From Marinobacter salexigens (GTDB taxonomy: Bacteria > Pseudomonadota > Gammaproteobacteria > Pseudomonadales > Oleiphilaceae): a stretch of DNA of 64,000 nucleotides. Every line of letters starts with the position of its first letter. Position 1 is the stretch's first letter. The notes under the pieces were generated by a model. The model did not search any database. It saw only the letters and a list, made by a program, of their open reading frames with translations, and had not been told where the DNA came from. Made by a program: the position numbers and the translations under genes. Shown here one piece after another: positions 17,907 through 26,587 of this stretch. The stretch spans positions 310,001-374,000 of the forward strand of contig NZ_NIHC01000001.1 of the NCBI RefSeq assembly GCF_002806945.1. Direction: 5' to 3'.

Positions 17907-17939
17907 ACAAAACCGGGATCACCCACAGAGCGATCCCGG
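17907..17939 (-). terminator. Intercistronic attenuating terminator between dctP and dctQ
   Basis: CCGGGATC (17913-17920) and GATCCCGG (17932-17939) form a perfect stem. On the minus strand it is followed by TTTTGTTATTT. Partial termination would give excess binding protein over the permease, a common arrangement in binding-protein-dependent transporters. Confidence 0.8.
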
Positions 17940-17958
17940 CTCCACTTCAGCCCCTATC

Positions 17959-19035
17959 TTACTCGACTGTGCCCATGGTGTTCAGGTATGCGCGCTCAGA
18001 AATATTAGAGTAAGCGCGGCTCTGCTCCTGGTAGTCCAGCTGCGATTTAATAATTCTGGCTGCCTGTTCGTTGCTTTCAGCCGCTTCTTTCAGGAGTTTT
18101 TTGTTGGCGTTGTACATAGCCTGGAAAATATCCTGAGGGAACTGCTTGATCTGTACGTTCGGGTAGTCTTTCTTGATGTTGGCCCAAGCTTCCGCGTTGG
18201 CGTGCTGGGAAAGAACCAGCATGTCATAGGAGGCTGTGCGCATGGCCACTCGCATGATTTCCTTCAGATCGGCCGGCAGCTTTTCCCAAACCTTCTTGTT
18301 TATCAGGAACTGCAACTCGGTGGCTGGCTCGTGCCACCCGGTGTAGTAGTAATCAGCAATCTGCTGGAAACCGAGACGCAAATCCAGAGCGGGGCCTACC
18401 CATTCAACCGCATCAATGGTGTTGCGCTCAAGGGCGGTGTACAGCTCACCCGGTGCAATGTTGGTTGGGTTAACACCTACTTCGGCAAAGACTTCACCGG
18501 CAAACCCTGGAATTCGCATCTTCAGACCGTCCAGATCGTCCAGGGATTTGATTTCCTCACGGAACCACCCACCCATCTGAACGCCTGTGTTACCACCGGG
18601 GAAGGACAGCAGATTGTGGGGTTCATACACTTCCTGCATCAGTTCCATGCCACCGCCATGGTAGAACCATGCATATTGCTCCATGGCATTCATGCCGAAG
18701 GGCATGCTGGTGAAGAACAGGGTTTCGGGTACCTTGCCTTTCCAGTAGTAAGAAGCCGAGTGGCCCATGTCGTACTGGCCAGCCTTCACCATATCAAACA
18801 CGCCCAGCGGGGCTTTGTGTTTGTTGGCAGAGTCTATTCGGATTTTCAGGCGCCCATTGGACATGGTTTCAACAGATTTGGCGAAGTTCTTGGTGGTGTC
18901 ACCAAAAATCGGGAAGTTCGGGCCCCAGGTTTCTGCCATTTTAAGCGTAAAAGTGTCTTGGGCAAATGCTTGTGCGGAAGTGAGCGTAGCCGCCACGGCG
19001 AGTGCCGCTGCGGATAGAACGGAACGGATTTTCAT
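17959..19035 (-). CDS. dctP: TRAP transporter periplasmic substrate-binding protein, DctP type
   Basis: 358 residues. A signal peptide (SAAALAVAATLTSAQAFA, likely cut before QDTF) is followed by the DctP fold: FTLKMAETWGPNFPIFGD, ADS-type ligand loops, the conserved LKMRIPGFAGEVFAEVGVNP with the carboxylate-binding Arg, and NTIDAVEWVGPALDLRLGFQQIADYYYTGWHEPATELQFLIN. The last segment resembles binding proteins for 2-oxo or 2-hydroxy monocarboxylates (TakP-like), so a pyruvate- or lactate-like substrate is a reasonable guess but not shown. First gene of the TRAP operon. Confidence 0.92.
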   Translation of the reverse strand: MKIRSVLSAAALAVAATLTSAQAFAQDTFTLKMAETWGPNFPIFGDTTKNFAKSVETMSNGRLKIRIDSANKHKAPLGVFDMVKAGQYDMGHSASYYWKGKVPETLFFTSMPFGMNAMEQYAWFYHGGGMELMQEVYEPHNLLSFPGGNTGVQMGGWFREEIKSLDDLDGLKMRIPGFAGEVFAEVGVNPTNIAPGELYTALERNTIDAVEWVGPALDLRLGFQQIADYYYTGWHEPATELQFLINKKVWEKLPADLKEIMRVAMRTASYDMLVLSQHANAEAWANIKKDYPNVQIKQFPQDIFQAMYNANKKLLKEAAESNEQAARIIKSQLDYQEQSRAYSNISERAYLNTMGTVE

Positions 19036-19183
19036 TGCTCTTGTGTCCTTTTGTCATTGTTATGGATCGAGCCTGACCTTCTTTTAAGAGGTCTTTCAAC
19101 TTGTTTACATTATCAAGTAAGTTGATGCAGTAAAATGAAAAAACGTTCCGGATAAGACATAGGTCTTAGGCCAAGCGGCGGCT

Positions 19184-19642
19184 TCAAAGGTCACTCATTC
19201 TTCCGATCTGGCTGGAGAGCTGCATGGCCTCGTGTTGCTCAAGGGAGAGAAGGTCCTCAAGTAGTGTCTTTGCGCCTTCGATTTCCGCCTTGCCAATGAG
19301 TGTTTTATACAGCTCCATAACCTGATCGTGGAAGGCAAAGATTTCTCTGGCTATGTCATCAAAGCTCATGGTTACAAGCCGGGGGTCGCAGGCCGCGCCA
19401 GGGGTAAACGGTTTGTGGTTCTGGTAATCATATAGCCGCGTTTGTAATACCTTGGGGTCGGCCTGCTTTTCGAATTCTGCTACCGCTTTTGCCAGCAGGG
19501 TTTCATGGCTGGCAACGTAGTCCATAAGCGCACTTGCGCGCTCGTTGCTGTGCTTCTCTGCCGCGTCGCGCAGGCACCGTGCCAAGTGAGTGTGCAGTTG
19601 GCGGGTCCAGTCAATCAGGTCTTCAAAGGTTTTTATTTCCAT
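19184..19642 (-). CDS. Helical ferritin-like/hemerythrin-like protein of unknown function
   Basis: 152 residues, predicted almost entirely alpha-helical, with acidic and His residues spaced along the helices (HTHLARCLRDAAEKHSNE, YVASHETLLAKAVAEFEK, AREIFAFHDQVMELYKTLIG, LLSLEQHEAMQLSSQIG). Several E and H residues sit where four-helix-bundle iron or rubrerythrin-like proteins have their ligands. I do not recognise a named family. It has no signal peptide and appears to be monocistronic, between the TRAP operon and the glycosidase gene. Confidence 0.7.
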   Translation of the reverse strand: MEIKTFEDLIDWTRQLHTHLARCLRDAAEKHSNERASALMDYVASHETLLAKAVAEFEKQADPKVLQTRLYDYQNHKPFTPGAACDPRLVTMSFDDIAREIFAFHDQVMELYKTLIGKAEIEGAKTLLEDLLSLEQHEAMQLSSQIGRMSDL

Positions 19643-19795
19643 GGCCCAACTCCGTCAATCGGGTGTTTATACAGTCCAGTGAACACAGATTAGCCTATTC
19701 GGCTGCTTTTGCAGACGGCAGTACGCATGAGATATGCCATTCGCTTGCGGTAGGTATACCATGTGTTAATACACCGAGCTGATAGGGAGAGCGCC

Positions 19796-20863
19796 ATGAG
19801 CACAACGCTGGGGATTATCGAAGGCTTCTACGGGCCAGTATGGAGTTGGCAAGAGCGGAAGGAGCTGGTGCAGGCACTGGCGCCCCACGGTTACGGCTTC
19901 TACCTTTATGCACCCAAGGCAGATGCTTTTCTGCGCCGTCGCTGGCAGGAAGCTCACCCGCCGGAAATGGTTTCAGAGCTGGCGGAGTTTGGCCGGTTTT
20001 GTCGTAAGCAGGGCCTGCGATTTGGTATTGGCCTGAGCCCCTTCGAAATCTTTAATCACTTTGACAACGCTGCCCGCAAAGCCCTTGCCGTGAAAATTGA
20101 ACTGCTTGATCGTATCGGGATTGATGAGTTGGCCATCCTGTTTGACGACATGCACGCTGATACCCCGGGGCTTGCAGAAACTCAAGTGGAAATCATGCAC
20201 TGGATTCGGGAACGCACCCAGGCTCGCGTGCTTTCACTATGCCCCAGTTACTATTCTGATGATCCGGTTCTGGACAGGGTGTTCGGTGAGCGCCCGCCGG
20301 GCTACCTGGAAACCCTTGGTCGCCTGCTGAATCATGATGTTCAGGTGTTCTGGACGGGGGAGGAGGTGTGCTCCAGAGAGATTTCACCCGGACATCTCAA
20401 GCGAGTGAGCGATCAGCTGGGGCGTAAGCCGGTGCTCTGGGATAATTACCCGGTAAATGATGGTGATCGCATGTCCCGACACCTGCATGTCCGAGCGTTT
20501 ACCGGCCGCTCTGCGGCGAATGGAGCCTATTTGTCTGGCCACGGCATAAACCCGGCGCTGCAGCCCACATTGACCCGGATTCCTGCAATCACCTTGGCTG
20601 AGTCTTATCGCCAAGGGCCGGACTACCAGTACGGACAGGCGTTTCGCCAGGCTGCGAAGGAGGTGCTTGGGCGGGAGTTGGCAGAACAGCTCCATGCAGA
20701 TTTACTAGTGTTGCAGGATGCCGGCCTGGGGCGCATCAGTGAAGAAAAACGGCAAAGCCTGATGCGGACTTATGATGCCTATGATCACCCGGCAGCCAGC
20801 GAAATACTGCGCTGGCTATTGGGTGAGTATCATGTGACCGATGAGATGGTTCAGACGCAATAA
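19796..20863 (+). CDS. GH84-type beta-N-acetylglucosaminidase (hyaluronidase/O-GlcNAcase-like)
   Basis: 355 residues. The opening GIIEGFYGPVWSWQER is the start of the catalytic barrel in glycoside hydrolase family 84. The double catalytic aspartate typical of substrate-assisted catalysis is in LAILFDDMH (D117, D118), and FWTGEEVCS and VLWDNYPVND are further family motifs. There is no signal peptide and no accessory domain, so it is a bare cytoplasmic catalytic module, unlike the large secreted clostridial enzymes. It may recycle amino sugars or remove GlcNAc from protein. The ATG at 19796 follows a GGGAG box; an upstream GTG is less likely. Confidence 0.85.
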   Translation: MSTTLGIIEGFYGPVWSWQERKELVQALAPHGYGFYLYAPKADAFLRRRWQEAHPPEMVSELAEFGRFCRKQGLRFGIGLSPFEIFNHFDNAARKALAVKIELLDRIGIDELAILFDDMHADTPGLAETQVEIMHWIRERTQARVLSLCPSYYSDDPVLDRVFGERPPGYLETLGRLLNHDVQVFWTGEEVCSREISPGHLKRVSDQLGRKPVLWDNYPVNDGDRMSRHLHVRAFTGRSAANGAYLSGHGINPALQPTLTRIPAITLAESYRQGPDYQYGQAFRQAAKEVLGRELAEQLHADLLVLQDAGLGRISEEKRQSLMRTYDAYDHPAASEILRWLLGEYHVTDEMVQTQ

Positions 20864-20871
20864 GCGACAGG

Positions 20872-21582
20872 TTACCGTAAATAATACTCAACGGTAGAAA
20901 CCACCCGCACGGTCTTCACCGGGTGCTGTTGCTCGGAAACTCCCGGAGCCTGGTCCCGCGCAAGGATCTGGAACACGCCCTGATTGGCCCGGCGCAGGTC
21001 GCCCAGTTCGGTTTTGGCGTCCTCGGCAAACTGGCTGGCGGCTTCGCGAGCAGAAGCTGTCGCCTCGGCGATCATGCCGGGCTTGATCTCATTCAGCCCG
21101 TTGAACAGATAAGTCGGGCCGCTGGGACCGTAATCTGAAGACAGCACTACGCCAGAATCTACCAACTCGCTGACGCTCTGCGCCGCTTGCTGAATTTTCT
21201 GAAGATCCTCACTGCGCACCATCAGGGTCTGGCTGATGATGAATTTCTGTTCGCTATTGTTGTCCTGATAAGGATTAGCGCGGGTGTCAGTAACATCAAG
21301 CCGTTGCAACTCAACCGCGTTGTCAGCAATGGCCTGCAGCTTCAGGAAAGCCATGATGGTATTACGGCTGCTACGGGCTTTTTCCTGAGCCTCGCCCAGG
21401 CTTGATCCGGTGGCTACGAACCTGATCGGCCATAAAGCGAGGTCGGCACTCACTTCCCGTTCAGCAACACCTTTTACGGTGACATAGCGATCGCCGGTGC
21501 GCAGGTCGGTGAGGCCTTCACTGATCAATGAGGCTGAAATGATGGCGCTCAAGCCCAGAATCAGAGCTGCAATAGCTTTCAT
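20872..21582 (-). CDS. SIMPL-domain (DUF541) periplasmic protein
   Basis: 236 residues. An N-terminal signal or anchor (MKAIAALILGLSAIISASLISEGL) precedes a SIMPL domain, recognised by RYVTVKGVAEREVSADLALWPIRFV, a helical segment (LGEAQEKARSSRNTIMAFLK), SQTLMVRSEDLQKIQQAAQSVSEL and EATASAREAASQFAEDAK. Members are periplasmic or membrane proteins of unclear biochemical role. The ATG at 21582 has AAGGAG at 7-base spacing, and it overlaps the ChaN-like gene stop (ATGA), so the two form an operon. Confidence 0.88.
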   Translation of the reverse strand: MKAIAALILGLSAIISASLISEGLTDLRTGDRYVTVKGVAEREVSADLALWPIRFVATGSSLGEAQEKARSSRNTIMAFLKLQAIADNAVELQRLDVTDTRANPYQDNNSEQKFIISQTLMVRSEDLQKIQQAAQSVSELVDSGVVLSSDYGPSGPTYLFNGLNEIKPGMIAEATASAREAASQFAEDAKTELGDLRRANQGVFQILARDQAPGVSEQQHPVKTVRVVSTVEYYLR

Positions 21583-22598
21583 GGAGAATCTCCTTGGCAA
21601 GTGTTTTCAGCGGAGTGCCGGAACCTTGTCGACATCGCCTTATGTTTGCGATCTTCATCAAGGAACTCTTGCGGCAAAGGCTGGATGAAGTAGAGAAAAT
21701 CACCTTTATTGCGATTTTCCTGCAAAGGCATCTTGTTTGTATCCGTTGGCCATACTACGGGTGAAACCACTGCAACCGAAACATCTGGCGCCCGTTGTTC
21801 GAGCAGAGCAACGGTTCCCAGATGCTCTTCGCTATGGAAGGTACCCGTGGTGTGAATAATCTGGGCACCGGGGTGTGCTTCGCGGGCGGACAGTATGCGG
21901 CTGGCCATGGTGTTGTCACGCAATAATTGGGCTTGATAGGTATTGTTCATGCGCTCCGTCATGGCGTCGTCTGTTGCACCGTGGCTGCTGGAGATCGCGG
22001 CGTTAAATTTTTCCCGGTAAGCAGGCGTGTCCATGAATGGGCTGTCGGGCAATTGTGCCCGGTCTTCGATAGGTAGCTTGCTCAGATAGCCCGGGCCTGT
22101 CCGGCCAACGCAACGCACGATGGCTGCTGGCGCGTTGGCGGCCGTTACAGGCAGGCCATGATGACGTGCAAACTCCACTAACGGGCGATACGAAGCCCGG
22201 TAATTATGCCAGGCGTTACTGTCTTCAATGAACTCGGTTTCGCCGGTAGCGCCATCCATATAAGCATCGACTGCAGTTTGGGAGTCCAGGTTGAACTGTT
22301 CCATGGTTAAAACCTGCAGTGGTCGCTGGTGATAGAGAGCCGCCTGAATCTGCGACTGCAACAAGTGCGCAGCCTGGTGGCCGTGGTACTCGCCAAGGAC
22401 AACTACATCTGTGTGGGCAAGCCTTTGAGCGAGTGCTTCTACGCTCAATGCCGTGCCACTGCTGGCATCCACCAGGCGAGCCTCGTAAAGAGTCTCTGGC
22501 CTCGCCTCTGTGTTGCTTGCGCTGGAATAGGACGTGGTTGCACACCCTGCCAAGCTGCTTGTCAGTAGTGCCAGTGCGGCGATGAATAAACTTTTCAC
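21579..22598 (-). CDS. ChaN-like lipoprotein (putative heme/iron-regulated)
   Basis: About 339 residues from the GTG at 22598. A lipoprotein signal (KSLFIAALALLTSSLAGC, lipid-modified Cys at 19) is followed by the ChaN domain. That domain begins HTDVVVLGEYHGHQAAHLLQ and continues VLTMEQFNLDSQTAVDAYM, FARHHGLPVTAANAPAAIVR, MTERMNNTYQAQLLRDNTMA and IIHTTGTFHSEEHLGTVALLEQ. ChaN-type proteins bind heme or are iron-regulated in other bacteria. The start is uncertain because no ribosome-binding site is visible and a longer frame reaches 22688 into the divergent gene. A TATAAT lies six bases before the GTG, so a leaderless message is possible. Coupled to the SIMPL gene downstream. Confidence 0.83.
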   Translation of the reverse strand: MKSLFIAALALLTSSLAGCATTSYSSASNTEARPETLYEARLVDASSGTALSVEALAQRLAHTDVVVLGEYHGHQAAHLLQSQIQAALYHQRPLQVLTMEQFNLDSQTAVDAYMDGATGETEFIEDSNAWHNYRASYRPLVEFARHHGLPVTAANAPAAIVRCVGRTGPGYLSKLPIEDRAQLPDSPFMDTPAYREKFNAAISSSHGATDDAMTERMNNTYQAQLLRDNTMASRILSAREAHPGAQIIHTTGTFHSEEHLGTVALLEQRAPDVSVAVVSPVVWPTDTNKMPLQENRNKGDFLYFIQPLPQEFLDEDRKHKAMSTRFRHSAENTCQGDSP

Positions 22599-22660
22599 GA
22601 AAAAATTATATATGATGTAAGGCCTCGCTACTTGTATGTATTTCCAGACACGAGGCCAGT

Positions 22661-24421
22661 ATGCCCCATCGCGCTCATCTTTTTTCACTCCGGCTTGCCC
22701 ACGCCTTCCGGGAAGCCTGTATTGACGAACCTTACAACAGTCGCCGCTTTTTGCGCGACCTCATGGCCGGCATCACAGTTGGCATCATTGCCATACCGCT
22801 GGCCATGGCTTTGGCCATCGCCAGCGGCGTTGCCCCACAGTACGGCCTTTATACGGCGTTCATTGCCGGCTTTATCATTGCTCTGACCGGCGGTAGTCGC
22901 TTCAGTGTCTCGGGCCCCACCGCGGCGTTTGTGGTTATTCTTTACCCAATCGCCCAAGCCTATGGCCTGGGGGGGCTTTTGCTCGCCACTCTGATGTCTG
23001 GTGTTCTGCTGATCATCATGGCATTTATGAGGCTGGGGCGTTTTATTGAGTATATCCCCGAATCCGTCACGCTTGGTTTTACCGGTGGTATCGCCGTAGT
23101 CATCGCTACCTTGCAGGTAAAAGACCTGTTTGGTTTGCCTGTGGAGAGCATGCCGGAGCATTACTGGGACAAACTGGCTGTGCTGGCGCAGCACTTCCCG
23201 GCGCTGGATAGCATGAGTGCGCTTGTAGCCGGAGTTACCCTTGGAGTTATGCTGATCTGGCCGCGCCTGAGAACGCCGGTGCCGCCGCATTTGCCGGCGG
23301 TGATTATAGGCAGCATGCTGGCAGTTTGGCTCAACGCCAATGGTGCCACGGTAGACACCATAGGGTCGCGTTTTAGCTATTTATTGCCAGGGGGTGGTAC
23401 GGGAGCCGGTATTCCACCGTTTCTTCCTGAGTTTGCCTGGCCCTGGCAGCAGACAGGCGCCGATGGCAACCCGCTTGGGTTTTCCTGGGGCATGGTGCGT
23501 GAGTTGTTGCCGGCGGCCTTTGCAATTGCCATGCTTGGTGCGATCGAATCCCTGCTCTGTGCGGTGGTGCTGGATGGCATGACCGGCAAGCGTCACAGCG
23601 CAAACAGTGAGCTGATGGGGCAGGGGCTTGGCAATATTATTGTGCCGTTTTTCGGGGGCATCACAGCAACGGCTGCCATTGCCCGGTCTGCGGCAAACTA
23701 CCGGGCCGGTGCAGAATCGCCGGTCGCAGCCATGATTCATGCCGCGGTGGTCCTACTGGCTCTGGTATCTCTGGCCGGTGTACTGGCTTATTTGCCCATG
23801 CCTGCCATGGCAGCCCTGCTGATAATGGTGGCCTGGAATATGAGTGAAGCGCCGAAAGCTGTGCGTTTGCTGAAAACTGCGCCGCGCAGTGATATTTGGG
23901 TCTTCCTTACCTGTTTTTCCCTGACTGTGGCTCTGGACATGGTAATAGCTATTACCACGGGCGTTCTGCTGGCGGCTGTGCTCTTCATGCGTGAAATGGC
24001 CGAGATGACCAAGGTAACCGATATCACCACCGGCAAACGGCTCCAGAATGAAAAGCTGCCAACAGGCTGGCGTGTATTCAAAATCAATGGGCCGCTGTTT
24101 TTTGCCGCGGCAGACCGGATTTTTGGCGAACTCGCGGAGCTGTCCAGGGATGTAAACGGATTTATACTGTATGTGGATGGCGTTACGGTTCTGGATGCGG
24201 GTGGCTTGTCTGCCCTCAACAAGCTGATTGCCACCTGCCAGAATAACGGCACCCAAATTGTCATTGCCGACCTGCAGTCCCAACCTCAGCGTACCATCGC
24301 ACGCGGGGGCCTTGGGCCAGTGGAGGGCGTTTTGCAGTTTACATCGTCGTTGCGGGAAGCTCTCGCCTTGCCCCTGTCATCCATGGCTAAGCAGAGCTCA
24401 GCGCCTACCGGGCCAGGCTAA
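22661..24421 (+). CDS. SulP-family anion transporter with STAS domain
   Basis: 586 residues. About 10-14 membrane helices in the N-terminal 430 residues with the SulP signatures DLMAGITVGIIAIPLAMALAIASGV and GGSRFSVSGPTAAFVVI, then a cytoplasmic STAS domain (about 440-565) ending in FILYVDGVTVLDAGGLSALNKLI. Family members move sulfate or bicarbonate. The STAS motif is DAGG where anti-sigma-antagonist relatives have a phosphorylatable Ser, as in many SulP proteins. Its TAA overlaps the next ATG (TAATG), coupling it to a channel-like gene. A GGCCTCG/CGAGGCC inverted repeat (22621-22627, 22651-22657) lies in the promoter region shared with the ChaN-like gene. Confidence 0.92.
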   Translation: MPHRAHLFSLRLAHAFREACIDEPYNSRRFLRDLMAGITVGIIAIPLAMALAIASGVAPQYGLYTAFIAGFIIALTGGSRFSVSGPTAAFVVILYPIAQAYGLGGLLLATLMSGVLLIIMAFMRLGRFIEYIPESVTLGFTGGIAVVIATLQVKDLFGLPVESMPEHYWDKLAVLAQHFPALDSMSALVAGVTLGVMLIWPRLRTPVPPHLPAVIIGSMLAVWLNANGATVDTIGSRFSYLLPGGGTGAGIPPFLPEFAWPWQQTGADGNPLGFSWGMVRELLPAAFAIAMLGAIESLLCAVVLDGMTGKRHSANSELMGQGLGNIIVPFFGGITATAAIARSAANYRAGAESPVAAMIHAAVVLLALVSLAGVLAYLPMPAMAALLIMVAWNMSEAPKAVRLLKTAPRSDIWVFLTCFSLTVALDMVIAITTGVLLAAVLFMREMAEMTKVTDITTGKRLQNEKLPTGWRVFKINGPLFFAAADRIFGELAELSRDVNGFILYVDGVTVLDAGGLSALNKLIATCQNNGTQIVIADLQSQPQRTIARGGLGPVEGVLQFTSSLREALALPLSSMAKQSSAPTGPG

Positions 24422-26382
24422 TGAAAAAAAACGCCATGTTGCCGTTTCGCGTTGTTGACCGTGTAAAGTTTTTTGTAGAGCGGCAATTGGTAAAAGGTGC
24501 CGGCTTCCAGTTGGTGGTGGTGGGTGCTTTTATTGGGCTGATTTCTCTGATTGGCGGCCTGCTCGTGGTTCCGCAGGGTGGTGAATTTGATGACCCCGGG
24601 TCTGCAGTGTGGTGGGCCTTCCTTCGCCTGACCGACCCCGGTTATCTGGGCGATGATGTGGGCACCTGGCAACGCTTTGTCTCGACGCTGCTGACCATTA
24701 GCGGATATGTGGTTTTCATGGGCACCCTGGTGGCCATCCTGACCCGCTGGTTAATTGCTAAAATGGCGGATCTTGAGCGCGGGTTGACACCGGTTACCCT
24801 GAAAAACCACGTGGTTGTGCTGGGATGGAGCAGCCAGACGCTGCCTTTGCTTTCGGAGTTGCTGGGATCCTCTGGCCGGATGCGCCGATTTCTGGAAAAG
24901 CACGATACCCAGAGGCTGAACCTTGTGGTTTTGTCGGAGGAAGCCTCTGCAGCGCAGGTGCATGAGTTGCGTATGGAGCCAGGAATTGGCCGCCGTGCAC
25001 GTCAGGTCATCCTGCGTTCGGGATTGGCGATTCAGCCGGATGCCTTGCACAGGGTAGCCTGCCTTGATGCGGCAGCTGTAATTGTTCCGAGCACAGCCTA
25101 TGAAGCCGGCAGCCTGATATCCTCTGATGTGGAAACCGTCAAGGCGCTGTTGTCTATTGCGGCGCAAGCAAGGCAGCACCGGGCGCCTTTGCCCTATGTG
25201 GTCGCCGAAATACAGGATGTTCGCAAACTGCCGGTGGTTGAAAGGGCTTACCCCGGTGCTGTTGAAGTGGTGGCCGGGAACGCAACCATCAGCCGGCTGA
25301 TGGTGCAGACCGTGTTGCACCCTGGGCTATCGGAAGTCTACAACGAACTGCTAACGGCCGGAGAGGGCAATGAAATCTATGTTCGGGGGGGCGAGACCTT
25401 TGCAGGCCTGACACTGGAAGAAATCGCCACCCAGCGCCCGGAAGTAATCATCCTGGGGTTGCTTCGCCATGAGAAAGCAGGCTGGGATATATGTTTGGCC
25501 GCAGCCTCTGGCACCCTTGTAGAATCAGACGACCGGGTTGTGATGATGGCCCGGGACTATTCCGAAACCGAAGCCGATCCCAAAGCGCAGACTTTGTCGC
25601 CGATAAAACGTGGAGAAGCAAACTGTGCTGTCCGCGGGGAAGGCCTGGAAGGGCGTCGGATACTGTTGCTGGGGTGGAACCATCGGGTGCCCAGTCTGAT
25701 GGCTGAATTTGCCAGCTACGGCCCCGGTCAGCCGGTGCTGGATATTGTTTCCGCGGTACCCACATCGATGCGTGAGCATGCACTCAGTCGTTACGCTGCC
25801 GGCCAACCGCCTGAAGGCTACAGCCACATAGAGGCGGACTATATGGTTGAAGATGAATTGCGCCGGATCAATCCGGCCAGCTACGATACCATTATACTGT
25901 TAAGCAGTGACCGGCTGGCCTCTGGAGAAGAGGCAGATGCACGAACCATGGTCGGTTATCTGCAGCTCGAAGACATACTGGCAGAGGCGACGAGCCGGCC
26001 TCAGCTAATTATGGAGCTGAGTGATCCGGATAACCGCCAGTTGCTCTACGGCCACCAGAGTGAAATGCTCATCAGTCCGATGATTCTAAGCCATATACTG
26101 GCCCAGGTTGCGTTGCGCCGGGAACTCAGGGCGGTTCTGGATGAACTGTTTACGGTTGGTGGTGCTGAGATCAGGTTCCGGAACCCGGGCGACTATCCAT
26201 TACCTGCGAGTGCAGACTTCCATATGCTGGAAAAGGTACTCGCAGCGGAAGGCGAAGTAGCACTTGGCGTTTTTCGCGCCACGGCAGACGCCCGCGGCAG
26301 GCACCTACTGATGAATCCCCCTCGCAGGCAGTACCTTGAACTGCAACCGGCAGACCGGTTGGTTGTGCTGGGGCAGTCCTGA
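24421..26382 (+). CDS. CASTOR/POLLUX-like ion channel with RCK domains
   Basis: 653 residues. Two or three membrane helices (FQLVVVGAFIGLISLIGGLLVV near 30-52 and VSTLLTISGYVVFMGTLVAIL near 90-110) flank a pore-like loop, VWWAFLRLTDPGYLGDD. It is followed by LERGLTPVTLKNHVVVLGWSSQTLPLLSEL, the opening of a TrkA-N/RCK domain, and a second RCK-like unit (RRILLLGWNHRVPSLMAEFASYGP near 410). This layout is that of CASTOR/POLLUX-type channels and their bacterial relatives. Ion selectivity cannot be read, since the loop lacks the classical GYG but has GY. Coupled by TAATG to the SulP gene, which suggests that anion uptake and a compensating ion flux are linked. Confidence 0.83.
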   Translation: MKKNAMLPFRVVDRVKFFVERQLVKGAGFQLVVVGAFIGLISLIGGLLVVPQGGEFDDPGSAVWWAFLRLTDPGYLGDDVGTWQRFVSTLLTISGYVVFMGTLVAILTRWLIAKMADLERGLTPVTLKNHVVVLGWSSQTLPLLSELLGSSGRMRRFLEKHDTQRLNLVVLSEEASAAQVHELRMEPGIGRRARQVILRSGLAIQPDALHRVACLDAAAVIVPSTAYEAGSLISSDVETVKALLSIAAQARQHRAPLPYVVAEIQDVRKLPVVERAYPGAVEVVAGNATISRLMVQTVLHPGLSEVYNELLTAGEGNEIYVRGGETFAGLTLEEIATQRPEVIILGLLRHEKAGWDICLAAASGTLVESDDRVVMMARDYSETEADPKAQTLSPIKRGEANCAVRGEGLEGRRILLLGWNHRVPSLMAEFASYGPGQPVLDIVSAVPTSMREHALSRYAAGQPPEGYSHIEADYMVEDELRRINPASYDTIILLSSDRLASGEEADARTMVGYLQLEDILAEATSRPQLIMELSDPDNRQLLYGHQSEMLISPMILSHILAQVALRRELRAVLDELFTVGGAEIRFRNPGDYPLPASADFHMLEKVLAAEGEVALGVFRATADARGRHLLMNPPRRQYLELQPADRLVVLGQS

Positions 26383-26587
26383 ACTCTGGGGCCCGGTTGG
26401 TCATGGTCTGGCCATTGCTGGGTGACCATCGGGTAGTATTCATAGGAAAAATGCTGAAAATAGATCATATAAATTTCAATTATAAGTTCTGAGCCATTAA
26501 AGTACCGCCAACACTGACATCCAGCTTGGTGCTTTACCCAGGCTCAAATCATTAACCCCCTTCATCAACACACAAAGGATCGAGACC

